DNA from: Micromonospora sp. MA102
Lineage (GTDB): Bacteria > Actinomycetota > Actinomycetes > Mycobacteriales > Micromonosporaceae
Direction: 5' to 3'
Length of the DNA: 64,000 nucleotides
Assembly: GCF_025460765.1 (NCBI RefSeq)
Contig: NZ_JAMWEG010000002.1
Span: 607,508-671,507, forward strand
In this document: in pieces, positions 35,192 to 45,407 of the stretch
How the letters are laid out: each line of letters starts with the position of its first letter
Numbering within the stretch: the stretch's first letter is position 1
Translations under genes and position numbers: made by a program
The notes under the pieces: generated by a model
Told to the model about the DNA's origin: nothing
What the model saw: the letters and a program-made list of their open reading frames with translations, nothing else
Database searches by the model: none

Positions 35192-36190
35192 TTGAACGTG
35201 TCCGGAATGGTGTGGGCGGGGACGCTGGTCGGGATGACCGCGGTCCTGCTGGTCGACCTCTTCATCATCGGTCGTCGCCCGCACGAGCCCAGCGTCCGCG
35301 AGTCGAGCCTGTGGGTCGGCTTCTACGTGGCGCTGGCCCTGCTCTTCGGGGCTGTCCTGTGGCTCACCTCCGGCCCCAGCGTGGCCGGCCAGTTCTACAC
35401 CGGGTGGCTCACGGAGTACAGCCTCTCGGTGGACAACCTCTTCGTCTTCGTGATCATCATGGCGCGCTTCGGGGTGCCCCGGCAGTATCAGCAGAAGGTG
35501 CTGCTCATCGGCATCCTGCTGGCGCTGGTCATGCGGGGTGGCTTCATCGCCGCCGGCGCGGCGCTGATCTCCCAGTTCTCCTGGGTCTTCTACATCTTCG
35601 GCGCGTTCCTGATCTACACGGCGGTCAACCTGGCCCGCCAGGGCGAGCCGGACGAGGACGAGTTCAGCGAGAACGTGCTGATCCGGTGGAGCCGCAAGGC
35701 GTTGCCGCTGTCCCGTGAATTCGACGGGGCGCGGATGACCACCCACGAGAACGGGCGGCGGCTGTTCACCCCGATGCTGATCGTGATGATCGCGATCGGC
35801 ACAACCGACCTGATCTTCGCCCTGGACTCGATCCCGGCGATCTTCGGCATCACCCAGGAGCCGTACCTGGTCTTCACCGCGAACGTGTTCGCGCTGATGG
35901 GGCTGCGACAGCTCTACTTCCTGCTCGGCGGCCTGCTGGACCGGCTGATCTACCTGAGCTACGGCCTGGCCGTGGTGCTCGGCTTCATCGGCGTCAAGCT
36001 GGTCCTGGAGGCCCTCGCCGACAACAACCTGCCGTTCGTCAACGACGGCGAGCACGTGGCCTGGGCCCCGCACATCCCGATCTGGCTGTCGCTCACCGTC
36101 ATCCTGGGCACCCTGGCCGCGGCCACCGTTGCCAGCCTGGTCAAGTCGTCCCGGGACCGGCGCCGCGAGCTGGCCGAGGCCCGTCGCTGA
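35192..36190 (+). CDS. terC: TerC family membrane protein (probable manganese exporter)
   Basis: An integral membrane protein of 332 aa with about nine spans. The acidic metal-site motifs of TerC are clear: LLVDLFIIGRRPH, EYSLSVDNLFVFVII, and GTTDLIFALDSIPAIFGITQ. Work on related proteins (Alx, MeeF/MeeY) links this family to Mn2+ export or metalation of secreted proteins; tellurite resistance is historical. The riboswitch upstream supports a manganese role. I chose TTG 35192, 6 nt after GGAGG (35181-35185). ATG 35186 lies right against the GGAGG, and a GTG at 35198 is also possible. Confidence 0.9.
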   Translation: MNVSGMVWAGTLVGMTAVLLVDLFIIGRRPHEPSVRESSLWVGFYVALALLFGAVLWLTSGPSVAGQFYTGWLTEYSLSVDNLFVFVIIMARFGVPRQYQQKVLLIGILLALVMRGGFIAAGAALISQFSWVFYIFGAFLIYTAVNLARQGEPDEDEFSENVLIRWSRKALPLSREFDGARMTTHENGRRLFTPMLIVMIAIGTTDLIFALDSIPAIFGITQEPYLVFTANVFALMGLRQLYFLLGGLLDRLIYLSYGLAVVLGFIGVKLVLEALADNNLPFVNDGEHVAWAPHIPIWLSLTVILGTLAAATVASLVKSSRDRRRELAEARR

Positions 36191-36203
36191 CCGGACCGCA
36201 CGA

Positions 36204-36238
36204 GAAGGGGCGCCCCCGCGGTCGGGGGCGCCCCTTTC
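36204..36238 (+). terminator. Terminator after terC
   Basis: GAAGGGGCGCCCCCG (36204-36218) pairs with CGGGGGCGCCCCTTTC (36223-36238), with a 4-nt loop CGGT and a short T-run on the 3' arm. It lies 13 nt after the terC stop and may also end the convergent NlpC gene transcript (stop at 36251). Confidence 0.8.
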
Positions 36239-36250
36239 GGCGTACGGGGG

Positions 36251-37168
36251 TCAGACGCGGTGCGCCCCGACCAGGGTGGCCTCCCGGTCCGGCGGGAGCC
36301 GCTCCTCGACGACCCGGCGCTTCACGTAGCAGGCGTGCAGCATCCGCCGCACCTCGCCCTGCGGCTCGCTGCTGACGATGCCGACGTGGTGGATCCGCCG
36401 GCCGGGCCGGGCGAAGAAGTAGAGGTCGCCGGGGCGTTCCTCGCCCAGCGCCAGGGGAGTGGTCGCCTCCGCCTGGTCGTAGGCGTCCCGGGGCAGGGTC
36501 AGGCCGTGCCGGCGCCAGGCCAGGTGCACCAGGCCCGAGCAGTCGATGCCGTCGGTGGACAGCCCGCCCCAGATGTAGATGAGGTGGCGCAGCCGCTCGG
36601 CGAGGGCGAGCACCTCCTTGGCCTCCGGCCGCTCGGCGGGCAGCGGGACCAGGTCGCCCTCCGGCGCCCAGAGCGGGTCGGCCCGGCCGGGCGCGAGGAC
36701 CGGCCGCCAGCCGTCCACGGGCCGCCCGGCCGGGGCCAGTCGGGTGCCGAGGACCACCCGGGCCAGGACCGGTGGGCCGTCGGGGGCGGCGCGCAGCGCG
36801 GTGTGTGCGGCGTCCACGACCAGCGAGGTGGCCGGTGGGCCGGACTCCGCCGGGGCGGTGAGCTGGGCGGCGGGCAGCCACCCCGGATAGCCGCGTACGT
36901 CGAGTTTGGCGGCGGGCTGGGCCAGGGCGACGACGTGTGCCCAGCCGTCCGCGCGCAGTTCGGTGACCAGCACCCGCTCGCCGAGCAGCAGCTGGGTCAG
37001 GACGCAGTCGCCGACCTGCTGGTCGCGGTCCATGCCGGCGATCCAGGCGGCGACGTCCGGCGGATCGCCCAGCGCGGGGCGGTCGACGGGGCGGACCGCC
37101 TCGGGGCTGGCCCAGAGGGTCGCCACCGGGACCCGGACGACGGCCTCGCGGCCCGGTTGAAGCTCCAT
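36251..37168 (-). CDS. NlpC/P60 family peptidase (YkfC-like muropeptide endopeptidase)
   Basis: A 305-aa protein. The C-terminal NlpC/P60 domain (about 190-300) has the catalytic Cys in STDGIDCSGLVHLAWRR and His in GRRIHHVGIV, with a further His in LHACYVKRRV. Two SH3-like regions precede it (VGDCVLTQLLLGERVLVTEL, then TALRAAPDGPPVLARVVLG). There is no signal peptide, so it acts in the cytoplasm. This layout matches YkfC, which cuts gamma-D-Glu-DAP bonds in peptides recovered from peptidoglycan. The gene just upstream is a dipeptide epimerase, as in the ykf operon. The start ATG 37168 has GGTGGGGGT before it and a -10 box TAGGGT at 37187-37192. Confidence 0.85.
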   Translation of the reverse strand: MELQPGREAVVRVPVATLWASPEAVRPVDRPALGDPPDVAAWIAGMDRDQQVGDCVLTQLLLGERVLVTELRADGWAHVVALAQPAAKLDVRGYPGWLPAAQLTAPAESGPPATSLVVDAAHTALRAAPDGPPVLARVVLGTRLAPAGRPVDGWRPVLAPGRADPLWAPEGDLVPLPAERPEAKEVLALAERLRHLIYIWGGLSTDGIDCSGLVHLAWRRHGLTLPRDAYDQAEATTPLALGEERPGDLYFFARPGRRIHHVGIVSSEPQGEVRRMLHACYVKRRVVEERLPPDREATLVGAHRV

Positions 37169-37211
37169 GCCCACCCCCACCTCACGACCCTATGAAAAAT
37201 TCCAACGGCGC

Positions 37212-38309
37212 TCAACCATGCGACTGAACCTTTGCTTCACTCACGTGGGCGATGCCGAGGCCGGGCGCGTCCGGCAGCACGACGGTCGAGCCGTCGTACC
37301 GGATCCCGCCGGCGACCGGCGACCAGGCCAGCCACCAGGCGGCGTCGAGGTCCGACACGGCCGTGGTGCCGTAGGCGGCGACCAGGCTCGCCGCCGCGCC
37401 GAGGCCCACCTGGCTCTCCATCATGGAGCCCACGATGGTGCCCATGCCGTGCGCCGCGGCCAGGTCGAGCAGCGTCCGCGCGGTGTGCAGACCGCCGCAC
37501 TTGGCCAGCTTGACGTTGACCATGTCGGCCGCCCGCCGCCGGATCACCTCGACCAGGTCGCGCAGGTCGAAGACCGACTCGTCGGCGAGGATCGGCAGCT
37601 CCACCCGGTCGCTGACCCAGGCCAGCCCGTCCAGGTCCCGCCGGTGCACCGGCTGCTCGACCAGCTCGACGTCCAGCCCGGCGTCCTCGATCCCGCGGAT
37701 CACCCGGACCGCCTCGCGCGGCGTCCAGCCCTGGTTGGCGTCCAGCCGGATCCGCACCTCGGGCCCCACCGCGGCGCGGACCGCGCGCACCCGGTCCAGG
37801 TCGCCCCGCGCGTCCGTGCCGACCTTGAGCTTCAGCACGGTGAACCCCTCGGCCCGGCGCCGGGTGGCCGCCGCGGCCAGGTCCACCGCGTCGCCCGCGG
37901 CCAGCGTGACGTCCGTCGGGACGCGCAGCGTGGTGCCGCCGAGCAACCGCACCAGGGGTACGCCGAGCCGCCGCGCGGCCAGGTCGTGCAGGGCGACGTC
38001 GACGGCCGCCCGCGCCGACTCGTTGCCCACCACGGCGCGGCGCACCTCGGCGCAGCGGGCCTGGAGGTCGTCGGCGTCCCGCCCGGTCAGCAGCGGCCCG
38101 AGCAGCTGCTGGACGCACGCCTCGGCGCCGGCGATCGACGCGCCGGTCACCTGCCAGACCTGCGGCGCCTCGCCGAAACCCGAGCGGCCGTCGGCGTCCA
38201 CCACCTCGACGACCAGGGTGTCCACGGTGGTGGTGCGGCGCAGCGCGGTGACGAACGGGGTGTGTAAGGGGGCCGAGAGCCGGTGGGTGCGTACCGCGGC
38301 GATCGTCAT
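37212..38309 (-). CDS. Dipeptide epimerase (enolase superfamily, YkfB/YcjG type)
   Basis: An enolase-superfamily enzyme of 365 aa that probably epimerises L-Ala-D-Glu, a murein breakdown product, to L-Ala-L-Glu. The catalytic bases are visible: FTVLKLKVGTD (KxK), metal ligands in VRIRLDANQGW, ELVEQPV and LPILADESVFD, and the second Lys in DMVNVKLAKCGGL. The capping domain is at the N-terminus (RTHRLSAPLHTPFVTALRRT). The start ATG 38309 has TAGGGT (plus-strand 38317-38322) ending 7 nt upstream, a leaderless layout; the frame is open further upstream. Other enolase-superfamily epimerases are possible, but the NlpC/P60 neighbour favours this one. Confidence 0.88.
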   Translation of the reverse strand: MTIAAVRTHRLSAPLHTPFVTALRRTTTVDTLVVEVVDADGRSGFGEAPQVWQVTGASIAGAEACVQQLLGPLLTGRDADDLQARCAEVRRAVVGNESARAAVDVALHDLAARRLGVPLVRLLGGTTLRVPTDVTLAAGDAVDLAAAATRRRAEGFTVLKLKVGTDARGDLDRVRAVRAAVGPEVRIRLDANQGWTPREAVRVIRGIEDAGLDVELVEQPVHRRDLDGLAWVSDRVELPILADESVFDLRDLVEVIRRRAADMVNVKLAKCGGLHTARTLLDLAAAHGMGTIVGSMMESQVGLGAAASLVAAYGTTAVSDLDAAWWLAWSPVAGGIRYDGSTVVLPDAPGLGIAHVSEAKVQSHG

Positions 38310-38355
38310 GTGCGGCACCCTATACGGAGCGGTGGCGGACAGGGGAGGGCCGATG

Positions 38356-39150
38356 ATGAGGCGGGACTGGGAGCTGGTGGGCGCGCCGAACGCCCGTGAC
38401 CTGGGCGGGCTGCCCACCACGGACGGGCGGCGGGTACGCGCCGGCCGGCTGCTCCGCACCGCGGCGCTCGGCCGGCTCACCGACGAGGACCTGCCGGTGC
38501 TGGGCAAGCTGGCCCCGGCCTGCGTGGTGGACCTGCGGCACGCCACCGAGCAGGCGGTCGCGCCGCCCGACCGCCTGGCCGGCGAGCCGCGGGTGGTGCA
38601 CCTGCCGGTCTACGACGCGGCCCACCCGGTGTTCACCTACGTCTCGGCGGTGCTGCTCGGCCACGACCTCGACGCGTACGAGGAACTGGCCCGGGACGGC
38701 ATGCCGGGCGCGATGGCGGCCATCTACCGCTGGTTCGTCACCGGCGAGTCGGCCCGGGCGGGGTTCGGGACGGCGGTGCGGCTGGCCGCCGACGGGGCGA
38801 ACCTGCCGCTGCTGTTCCACTGTTCGGCCGGCAAGGACCGCACCGGCTGGCTGTCGGTGGTGCTGCTCACCGCGCTCGGGGTGGACGAGCCGGAGATCCG
38901 GGCGGACTACCTGCGGCACAACGAGCTGACCGAGAGCCTGCGCGAGGTGCTGCTGACCGCCATGACCCGCCGCCGGCCGAACCTGGACCCGGCCGTCGCC
39001 CGGCCGCTGCTGGAGGTGCGGCCGGAATACCTGGACGCCGCCTACGACGAGGTGCGCCGGGTGCACGGCACGTTCGAGGCGTACCTGCGCGACGGGCTGG
39101 GGCTGACCGACCGGACGCTGGCCGCGCTGCGGGCGAACCTGCTGGAGTGA
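38356..39150 (+). CDS. Tyrosine-specific protein phosphatase (IphP/PtpB-like)
   Basis: A phosphatase of 264 aa with the active-site signature LFHCSAGKDRTGWLSVVLLT (HCxxGxxR: His, Cys and Arg all present). The opening GAPNARDLGGLPTTDGRRVR and LLRTAALGRLTDEDL are typical of the Tyr_phosphatase3 family that includes mycobacterial PtpB. VVDLRHATEQ supplies the general acid region. It may act on phosphotyrosine, phosphoserine or phosphoinositides. GGGGAGGG (38342-38349) is 6 nt before ATG 38356, which I prefer over ATG 38353. It is divergent from the epimerase gene, the starts being 46 nt apart. Confidence 0.9.
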   Translation: MRRDWELVGAPNARDLGGLPTTDGRRVRAGRLLRTAALGRLTDEDLPVLGKLAPACVVDLRHATEQAVAPPDRLAGEPRVVHLPVYDAAHPVFTYVSAVLLGHDLDAYEELARDGMPGAMAAIYRWFVTGESARAGFGTAVRLAADGANLPLLFHCSAGKDRTGWLSVVLLTALGVDEPEIRADYLRHNELTESLREVLLTAMTRRRPNLDPAVARPLLEVRPEYLDAAYDEVRRVHGTFEAYLRDGLGLTDRTLAALRANLLE

Positions 39151-39154
39151 CCGG

Positions 39155-40021
39155 TCACCCGGCCAGGTCGTGCCGGGCCGCCCACACCTGCGCGGAGACG
39201 TGCGCGATCAGGCGGCAGGCGTCGTCCTCGACCTCCTCGCCGCTCGGCCCGCCGTCGGCCAGGTCGGTGGTGGTGCAGACCACGACGGCGTACGGCGGGG
39301 CGTCGTCGGGGAAGACCACGCCGGCGCCGTGCCGGACGCCGCGTACCCAGCCGTTCTTGTGCGCGATCCGGGTCCCCTCGGGCAGCCCGGCGGCGAGGTC
39401 CTCGCGGTGCTCCTGGGCGAACAGCACGTCCAGCATGGCCGCGCAGCCGGCCGGCGAGGCCAGCGGGCCGGGCCGGCGGGCGCCGAGCGCCAGGCTCCCG
39501 AGCAGCGCGGCCAGGTCGGCGGCGGTGACCAGGTTGTCGATGCCGGAGTCGCGGGCCGCGAAGTCCTCGATGCCCCGGCCCGTGACGCTGTGCCGGGCCC
39601 CGGCCAGCGCCCACGCCTCGGCCACGGCGGGCAGCCCGACCTGACCGATGCAGACGTTGGTGGCCAGGTTGCTGGAGCGGACGATCATCCGTTCGGCGAG
39701 CCAGCGCAGCGGCGCCTCACCACCCACCCGCGCCCAGACCGCGTCGTCGTTGTCGTAGTGCTGGGCGTTGCTGAAGCGGGGCGCGCCGGGCAGGGCGGAG
39801 TCGAAGCTGTTGCGCACCGGGACCGGCCGGTCCAGGTCGAGGCGGCCGGCCTCGGCGGCGCGGTGCAGCGCCAGCAGCACGGCGACCTTCATGGTGCTGG
39901 CCGCGTAGTGGGTGGCGTCGGCGTGCCGCCTCCAGGTGGGCGGAGCGCCGAGCCGCCCCACGTACGCCGAGACGGTGCCGGGCGCCTTGTCCAGGCGCGC
40001 GTCGAGTTCCTCCCAGGTCAT
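39155..40021 (-). CDS. Class A beta-lactamase-like serine hydrolase
   Basis: A 288-aa protein with the class A fold. The SxxK motif is AASTMKVAVLLAL, the SxN-like motif is VRSSNLATNVCI, and the KTG-like motif is HKNGWVRG, so the third motif has Asn in place of Thr. There is no signal peptide, so it acts inside the cell and is unlikely to protect against beta-lactams; a cytoplasmic esterase or peptidase is more likely. The start ATG 40021 has TACGGT (plus-strand 40029-40034) ending 7 nt upstream and no ribosome site, indicating leaderless transcription. It ends 4 nt from the phosphatase stop. Confidence 0.85.
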   Translation of the reverse strand: MTWEELDARLDKAPGTVSAYVGRLGAPPTWRRHADATHYAASTMKVAVLLALHRAAEAGRLDLDRPVPVRNSFDSALPGAPRFSNAQHYDNDDAVWARVGGEAPLRWLAERMIVRSSNLATNVCIGQVGLPAVAEAWALAGARHSVTGRGIEDFAARDSGIDNLVTAADLAALLGSLALGARRPGPLASPAGCAAMLDVLFAQEHREDLAAGLPEGTRIAHKNGWVRGVRHGAGVVFPDDAPPYAVVVCTTTDLADGGPSGEEVEDDACRLIAHVSAQVWAARHDLAG

Positions 40022-40093
40022 GCCGGTGACCGTAGCGGATCATCGCGGCGGGCGGGGCTGCGGTCCGGCCCGGCCCGGGTCTAGCGTGCGGAG

Positions 40094-40756
40094 ATGACGA
40101 CCGCCGCCTACGACGCCATCGCCGACTGGTACGACGACTACGTCACGACCACCGCCACCGACTACAGCGACCGGGTCCGGTCGATGCTGGCCGAGCTGCT
40201 CGGCCACGGTGCCGGGCGCTGCCTGGACCTGTGCTGCGGCACCGGGGCGCACGCCGCCGAGCTGCGGCGGCTGGGGTGGCGGCCGGTCGGGGTGGACCTG
40301 TCCGGCGGGCAGCTGCGCCACGCCCGGGGGCGGCTTCCGGTGGCCCGCGCCGACGCGACCGCGCTGCCCCTGCCGGCCGGCGCCGTGCCGGCGGTGGCCT
40401 GCGTGCTCGCCCACACGGACATGCCCGACTACCCGGCGGCGATCGCCGAGGTGGCCCGGGTGCTGGCGCCCGGCGGGCGGCTGGTCCACGTCGGCGTGCA
40501 CCCCTGCTTCGTCGGGGCGTTCGCCGACCGCTCCGAGCCGGGGCGGGCCGTGATCGACGGCGGGTACGCCGAGCGGGAGCGCAGCTTCCGGTCCTGGAAC
40601 ACGGTCGGGGTGCGCGCCCGGGTCGGCGCCTGGCACCTGCCCCTGGCCGACCTGCTCAACGCGGTCACCGCCGCCGGCCTGACGCTGACCGCCGTCCGCG
40701 AGTCCGGCTCCGGCCCGGTCCCCGACATCCTGGCCCTCCAGGCCACCAAACCCTGA
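40094..40756 (+). CDS. Class I SAM-dependent methyltransferase
   Basis: A small methyltransferase of 220 aa. Motif I is RCLDLCCGTGAHAAELRRLG, followed by PVGVDLSGGQLRHARGR and ADATALPLPAGAVPAVACVL, then EVARVLAPGGRLVHVGVHPC. The N-terminal YDAIADWYDDYVTTTATDYS is a common helical cap of this clade. The substrate is unknown. TAGCGT (40082-40087) ends 6 nt before ATG 40094; GGAG touches the start and cannot serve as a normal ribosome site, so a leaderless message is likely. Divergent from the beta-lactamase-like gene, with only 72 nt between the starts. Confidence 0.9.
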   Translation: MTTAAYDAIADWYDDYVTTTATDYSDRVRSMLAELLGHGAGRCLDLCCGTGAHAAELRRLGWRPVGVDLSGGQLRHARGRLPVARADATALPLPAGAVPAVACVLAHTDMPDYPAAIAEVARVLAPGGRLVHVGVHPCFVGAFADRSEPGRAVIDGGYAERERSFRSWNTVGVRARVGAWHLPLADLLNAVTAAGLTLTAVRESGSGPVPDILALQATKP

Positions 40757-40807
40757 CCCCGCTCCCGCCACACCCCCCGGGGGCCGCGACCCCGGCCGCC
40801 TGCCCCC

Positions 40808-40868
40808 GTTGATCATGAAGTTAGCGGCGATGTCGATCTCCGAAACTGCCGCCAACTTCATGATCGAC
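40808..40868. repeat. 61-bp palindromic element (dispersed-repeat type)
   Basis: GTTGATCATGAAGTTAGCGGC (40808-40828) and GCCGCCAACTTCATGATCGAC (40848-40868) are reverse complements with 2 mismatches in 21. The 19-nt centre is GATGTCGATCTCCGAAACT. Pairing extends outward a few bases (CC/GG). It lies between two convergent genes. I recall similar ATCATGAAGTT palindromes scattered between genes in Micromonospora-type genomes; only this copy is in the window. It is AT-richer than its surroundings and creates false open frames on both strands. Confidence 0.8.
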
Positions 40869-40924
40869 GGGTGGGGGCGCCGGGGGCGGAGGCCGGCGGG
40901 GGAGGGAGAGGGGCGGGAACGGGC

Positions 40925-40957
40925 GGAGCCCGGTCCGCCTAGGGCGGGCCGGGCTCC
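40925..40957 (-). terminator. Terminator after typA
   Basis: GGAGCCCGGTCCGCC (40925-40939) pairs with GGCGGGCCGGGCTCC (40943-40957) with one G-T pair and a 3-nt loop. It lies 13 nt beyond the typA stop and is a strong candidate for ending that transcript. Confidence 0.75.
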
Positions 40958-40970
40958 GGGTGGGGTGTGG

Positions 40971-42839
<1,869 letters not shown>

Positions 42840-42970
42840 ACCCTCCATACTCCTGTCTGCGGTTGCCGGGGCACGCCTCGGGGTCACCCCGAGATCGCCC
42901 GGATCTCTGCCGAAAGTGCTGTCCCGACCGTTCCAGGGACTGGCATGCTGGCTCCCGTGCGGGGGACCGG

Positions 42971-44416
42971 ATGCCTGACCTGCTGAACTGGCTGCAGGAG
43001 CTGCCGCCTCTGCTGATCTACCTGGTCGCCGCGACAATCGTCGCGGGCGAAACCGCGGTGATCTTCGGGCTGCTGGTGCCGGGTGAGGCGACCCTGCTGC
43101 TGGTCGGCTTCTTAGCCTACGCGGGGACGCTGCGGATTATTCCGGCGCTGCTGGCCATGACGGCTGCCGCCGTGATCGGAGACACACTCGCCTATCGCGC
43201 CGGCCGGCGGTACGGGCCGAAACTGCGCGCCTCCGGCCTCGGTGCCCGGATCGGGCCGCACCGGTGGCGGCGCGCCGACTCGCTGCTCGACCGCCTCGGC
43301 GGCCGGGGCGTGCTGGCGGCCCGCTGGGTGGCCTTCGCCCGCACCCTGGCGCCCCGGCTGGCCGGCGCGGCGGGCCTGCCGTACCGGCGGTTCGCGCCGT
43401 GGAACCTGGCCGGGGTGGTGAGCTGGGTGGGCGCGTCCGTGCTGGTCGGCTACGCCGCCGGTGAGTCCTACGAGCGGGTGTCCCGGTTCCTGGGCCGGGC
43501 CACCGGCGCGGTCCTCGTGCTGCTGGTCTGCCTCATCGGAGTGGTGCTGGCCGGCCGCTGGCTGGGCCGCAACCCGGACCCGGCGCGGGCCCTGGCCGCC
43601 CGCGCCGCCGCCCTGCCACCGCTGCGCTGGCTGCGCGCCCGCTACGGGGTGCTGTTCTTCCTGCTCGCCATGCGGTTCGGCCCGGCCGGGACGCTGCTGA
43701 TCAACCTGGCGGCCGGCCTGCTGCTGCTGTTCGCCGCCGGGCTGGCCGTCGCGGCGGTGCTGGAGGCCGTGGTCCGGCACAGCGGGCTCGGGGTGCTCGA
43801 CGGGCTCGTCGCGGACTGGTTCGCCGCCCGGCGTACCCCCGGGGTGGCCGACACGGCGCTGGCCGCGGTGTCGGTGCTGCGCGGCTGGGTGCTGATCGCC
43901 GCGGTGGCCCTCGTGGCGGCCGTGGTGGCCTGGCGGAGCCGGCCGTGGCGGGCCGACCTGCTCAGCGTCCTCGGCACGGTGGGGGCGTTCGTGCCGCTGG
44001 TGGTGCTGGTCGTGGTCGCCGGCCTGACCGGGCCGGGCGGCCCGGACGGCGCCCCGGACCTGCTGCCCACCCAGAACGCGGTGGTCACGGCGAGCTTCGG
44101 CACCCTCGCGTGGCTGCTGTCCCGGGGCGCCCGCTGGCCGGTGGCGGTGGCCGTCTGGACGGGCGCGCTGGCCGGCGTGGTCGCCGTCACCGGCGCCCGG
44201 CTCTACCTGGGGTGGAGCACGGCCAGCGGCACCGCGACGTCGGTGCTGCTCGGTGCGGCCTGGGTCACCGTGCTCGTGGTCGCCTGGGCCACCCGGGACC
44301 ACGCGGTCGGCGGGGACCACCCGCCCCCCGGGGCGGACGGACCGGCCACAGGGGACGGACCGCCGCGGCCGCGGGCCTCCCGGGGCGGCGTCGCGGGTAC
44401 CCCGCCGGCCCGCTGA
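42971..44416 (+). CDS. Fusion of DedA-family and PAP2-type membrane domains
   Basis: A membrane protein of 481 aa. The N-terminal 210 residues are DedA (SNARE-associated): [58 protein letters not shown] with the Arg of the DedA motif. The C-terminal half has about six spans and resembles PAP2 phosphatases, ending with [19 protein letters not shown]; the normal phosphatase motifs KxxxxxxRP and PSGH are not seen, so catalytic activity is doubtful. DedA proteins flip undecaprenyl phosphate or phospholipids; a PAP2 partner would fit lipid-carrier recycling. A TTA codon sits at residue 48 (43112-43114). The start ATG 42971 has GGGGGA before it. Confidence 0.8.
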   Translation: MPDLLNWLQELPPLLIYLVAATIVAGETAVIFGLLVPGEATLLLVGFLAYAGTLRIIPALLAMTAAAVIGDTLAYRAGRRYGPKLRASGLGARIGPHRWRRADSLLDRLGGRGVLAARWVAFARTLAPRLAGAAGLPYRRFAPWNLAGVVSWVGASVLVGYAAGESYERVSRFLGRATGAVLVLLVCLIGVVLAGRWLGRNPDPARALAARAAALPPLRWLRARYGVLFFLLAMRFGPAGTLLINLAAGLLLLFAAGLAVAAVLEAVVRHSGLGVLDGLVADWFAARRTPGVADTALAAVSVLRGWVLIAAVALVAAVVAWRSRPWRADLLSVLGTVGAFVPLVVLVVVAGLTGPGGPDGAPDLLPTQNAVVTASFGTLAWLLSRGARWPVAVAVWTGALAGVVAVTGARLYLGWSTASGTATSVLLGAAWVTVLVVAWATRDHAVGGDHPPPGADGPATGDGPPRPRASRGGVAGTPPAR

Positions 44417-44456
44417 TCCCTGCTAGGGTGCGGCGGACGACCACGGGGGAGGTCTG

Positions 44457-45356
44457 ATGCGTCGAGGAGTGGGCCGCTGGGCCACGGCGGCGGTCGCCGC
44501 GGTGCTGGCGGCGACCGTGGTCACCGGGTGCGGCGGCGGCGACGGGCCGACCCGCGAGGTGGCGGTGGAGCTGCCCAGCGAGGCGCCCGTCGACACGCCG
44601 GCGGACGACCCCGGCGACCTGCCGAGCGACGAACCGCCGGCGGTCGCGGCGATGGGCGTGAAGCCCAGCGCCAAGCCCAGCCCGAGCGCGTCGGCGAAGC
44701 CGACCACGAGTCGGGCCGGCGCGCCGCGGCCCACGGTGAAGCCGTTGACCGAGACGAAGGCGCCGCCCGCCCCGAAACCCCCGGTGGCCGGTTGCAAGCC
44801 CAGCTACAAGGGCACCGCCGCCAGCCGCAGTCAGGTCAAGCAGGCGTTGACCGACGCCGCCGCGAAGACCTACTGGCCGGTTTCCGCCCCCGACATCAAG
44901 GTGCCGCTCAACCTCGTGAAGGCCACGGCCTGGCAGGAGAGCGGCTGGCAGTCCAACATCTACGCCTGCGACAGCGGCGTCGGGCTCATGCAGGTCCAGC
45001 CGCCGACCGCGCAGTTCGTCAACGACCGGTTCGAGAAGAGCTACGACCTCGACGCCTACCGGGACAACGCGGTCCTCGGCGCCAACTACCTGGCCTGGCT
45101 GACCAAGAAGATCGGCGACTCCCACTTCGGCTCGGACTACCGGCTCGACACCTCGCTGTGCACCAGCGAGCTGACGTCCTGCCTGCTGAACGCGGTGATC
45201 GCCGCCTACAACGTGGGCCCGGGCAACGTCGCGCCGGACTGTGCGCCCGGCAAGAGCCCGCCGTGTGGCCCGCCACCGCCGCTGAAGATTCCCAACGAGA
45301 CGTACGTCTACAACGTGCGGGCGCTGATGACCGAGTGCGTCTGCCTCAGCTACTGA
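44457..45356 (+). CDS. Lytic-transglycosylase-like lipoprotein
   Basis: A lipoprotein of 299 aa. The signal peptide ends in VVTGC (lipobox). A Pro/Ser/Lys-rich spacer of about 80 residues carries the domain away from the membrane. The SLT domain (about 115-299) has the catalytic Glu in TAWQESGWQSNIYA, then GVGLMQVQPPTAQFVNDRF and NAVIAAYNVGPGN. The six Cys in the domain (YACDSG, SLCTSELTSCLL, DCAPGK, PPCG, ECVC) suggest disulfides. It should cleave glycan strands of peptidoglycan. TAGGGT (44424-44429) is the -10; GGGGGAGG is 4 nt before ATG 44457. Confidence 0.88.
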   Translation: MRRGVGRWATAAVAAVLAATVVTGCGGGDGPTREVAVELPSEAPVDTPADDPGDLPSDEPPAVAAMGVKPSAKPSPSASAKPTTSRAGAPRPTVKPLTETKAPPAPKPPVAGCKPSYKGTAASRSQVKQALTDAAAKTYWPVSAPDIKVPLNLVKATAWQESGWQSNIYACDSGVGLMQVQPPTAQFVNDRFEKSYDLDAYRDNAVLGANYLAWLTKKIGDSHFGSDYRLDTSLCTSELTSCLLNAVIAAYNVGPGNVAPDCAPGKSPPCGPPPPLKIPNETYVYNVRALMTECVCLSY

Positions 45357-45359
45357 GCG

Positions 45360-45407
45360 GACGGGAACGGGGCCCCGGCGGAGGATCGCCGGGGCCCCGT
45401 TCCCGTC
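45360..45407. terminator. Perfect 21-bp bidirectional terminator
   Basis: The 21 bases at 45360-45380 (GACGGGAACGGG to CCGGCG) and the 21 bases at 45387-45407 are exact reverse complements around a 6-nt loop GAGGAT. It fills the gap between two convergent genes; the exporter stop codon at 45408-45410 begins immediately after it. Confidence 0.88.

Noticed and set aside
39155..40021. True secreted beta-lactamase (resistance gene)
   Set aside because: No signal peptide, and the KTG motif is KNG; an intracellular serine hydrolase is more likely.
40808..40868. Small open frames starting on both strands with M-I-M-K-L-A-A
   Set aside because: They arise only because the palindrome contains CAT/ATG on each strand; no codon bias and no ribosome site.
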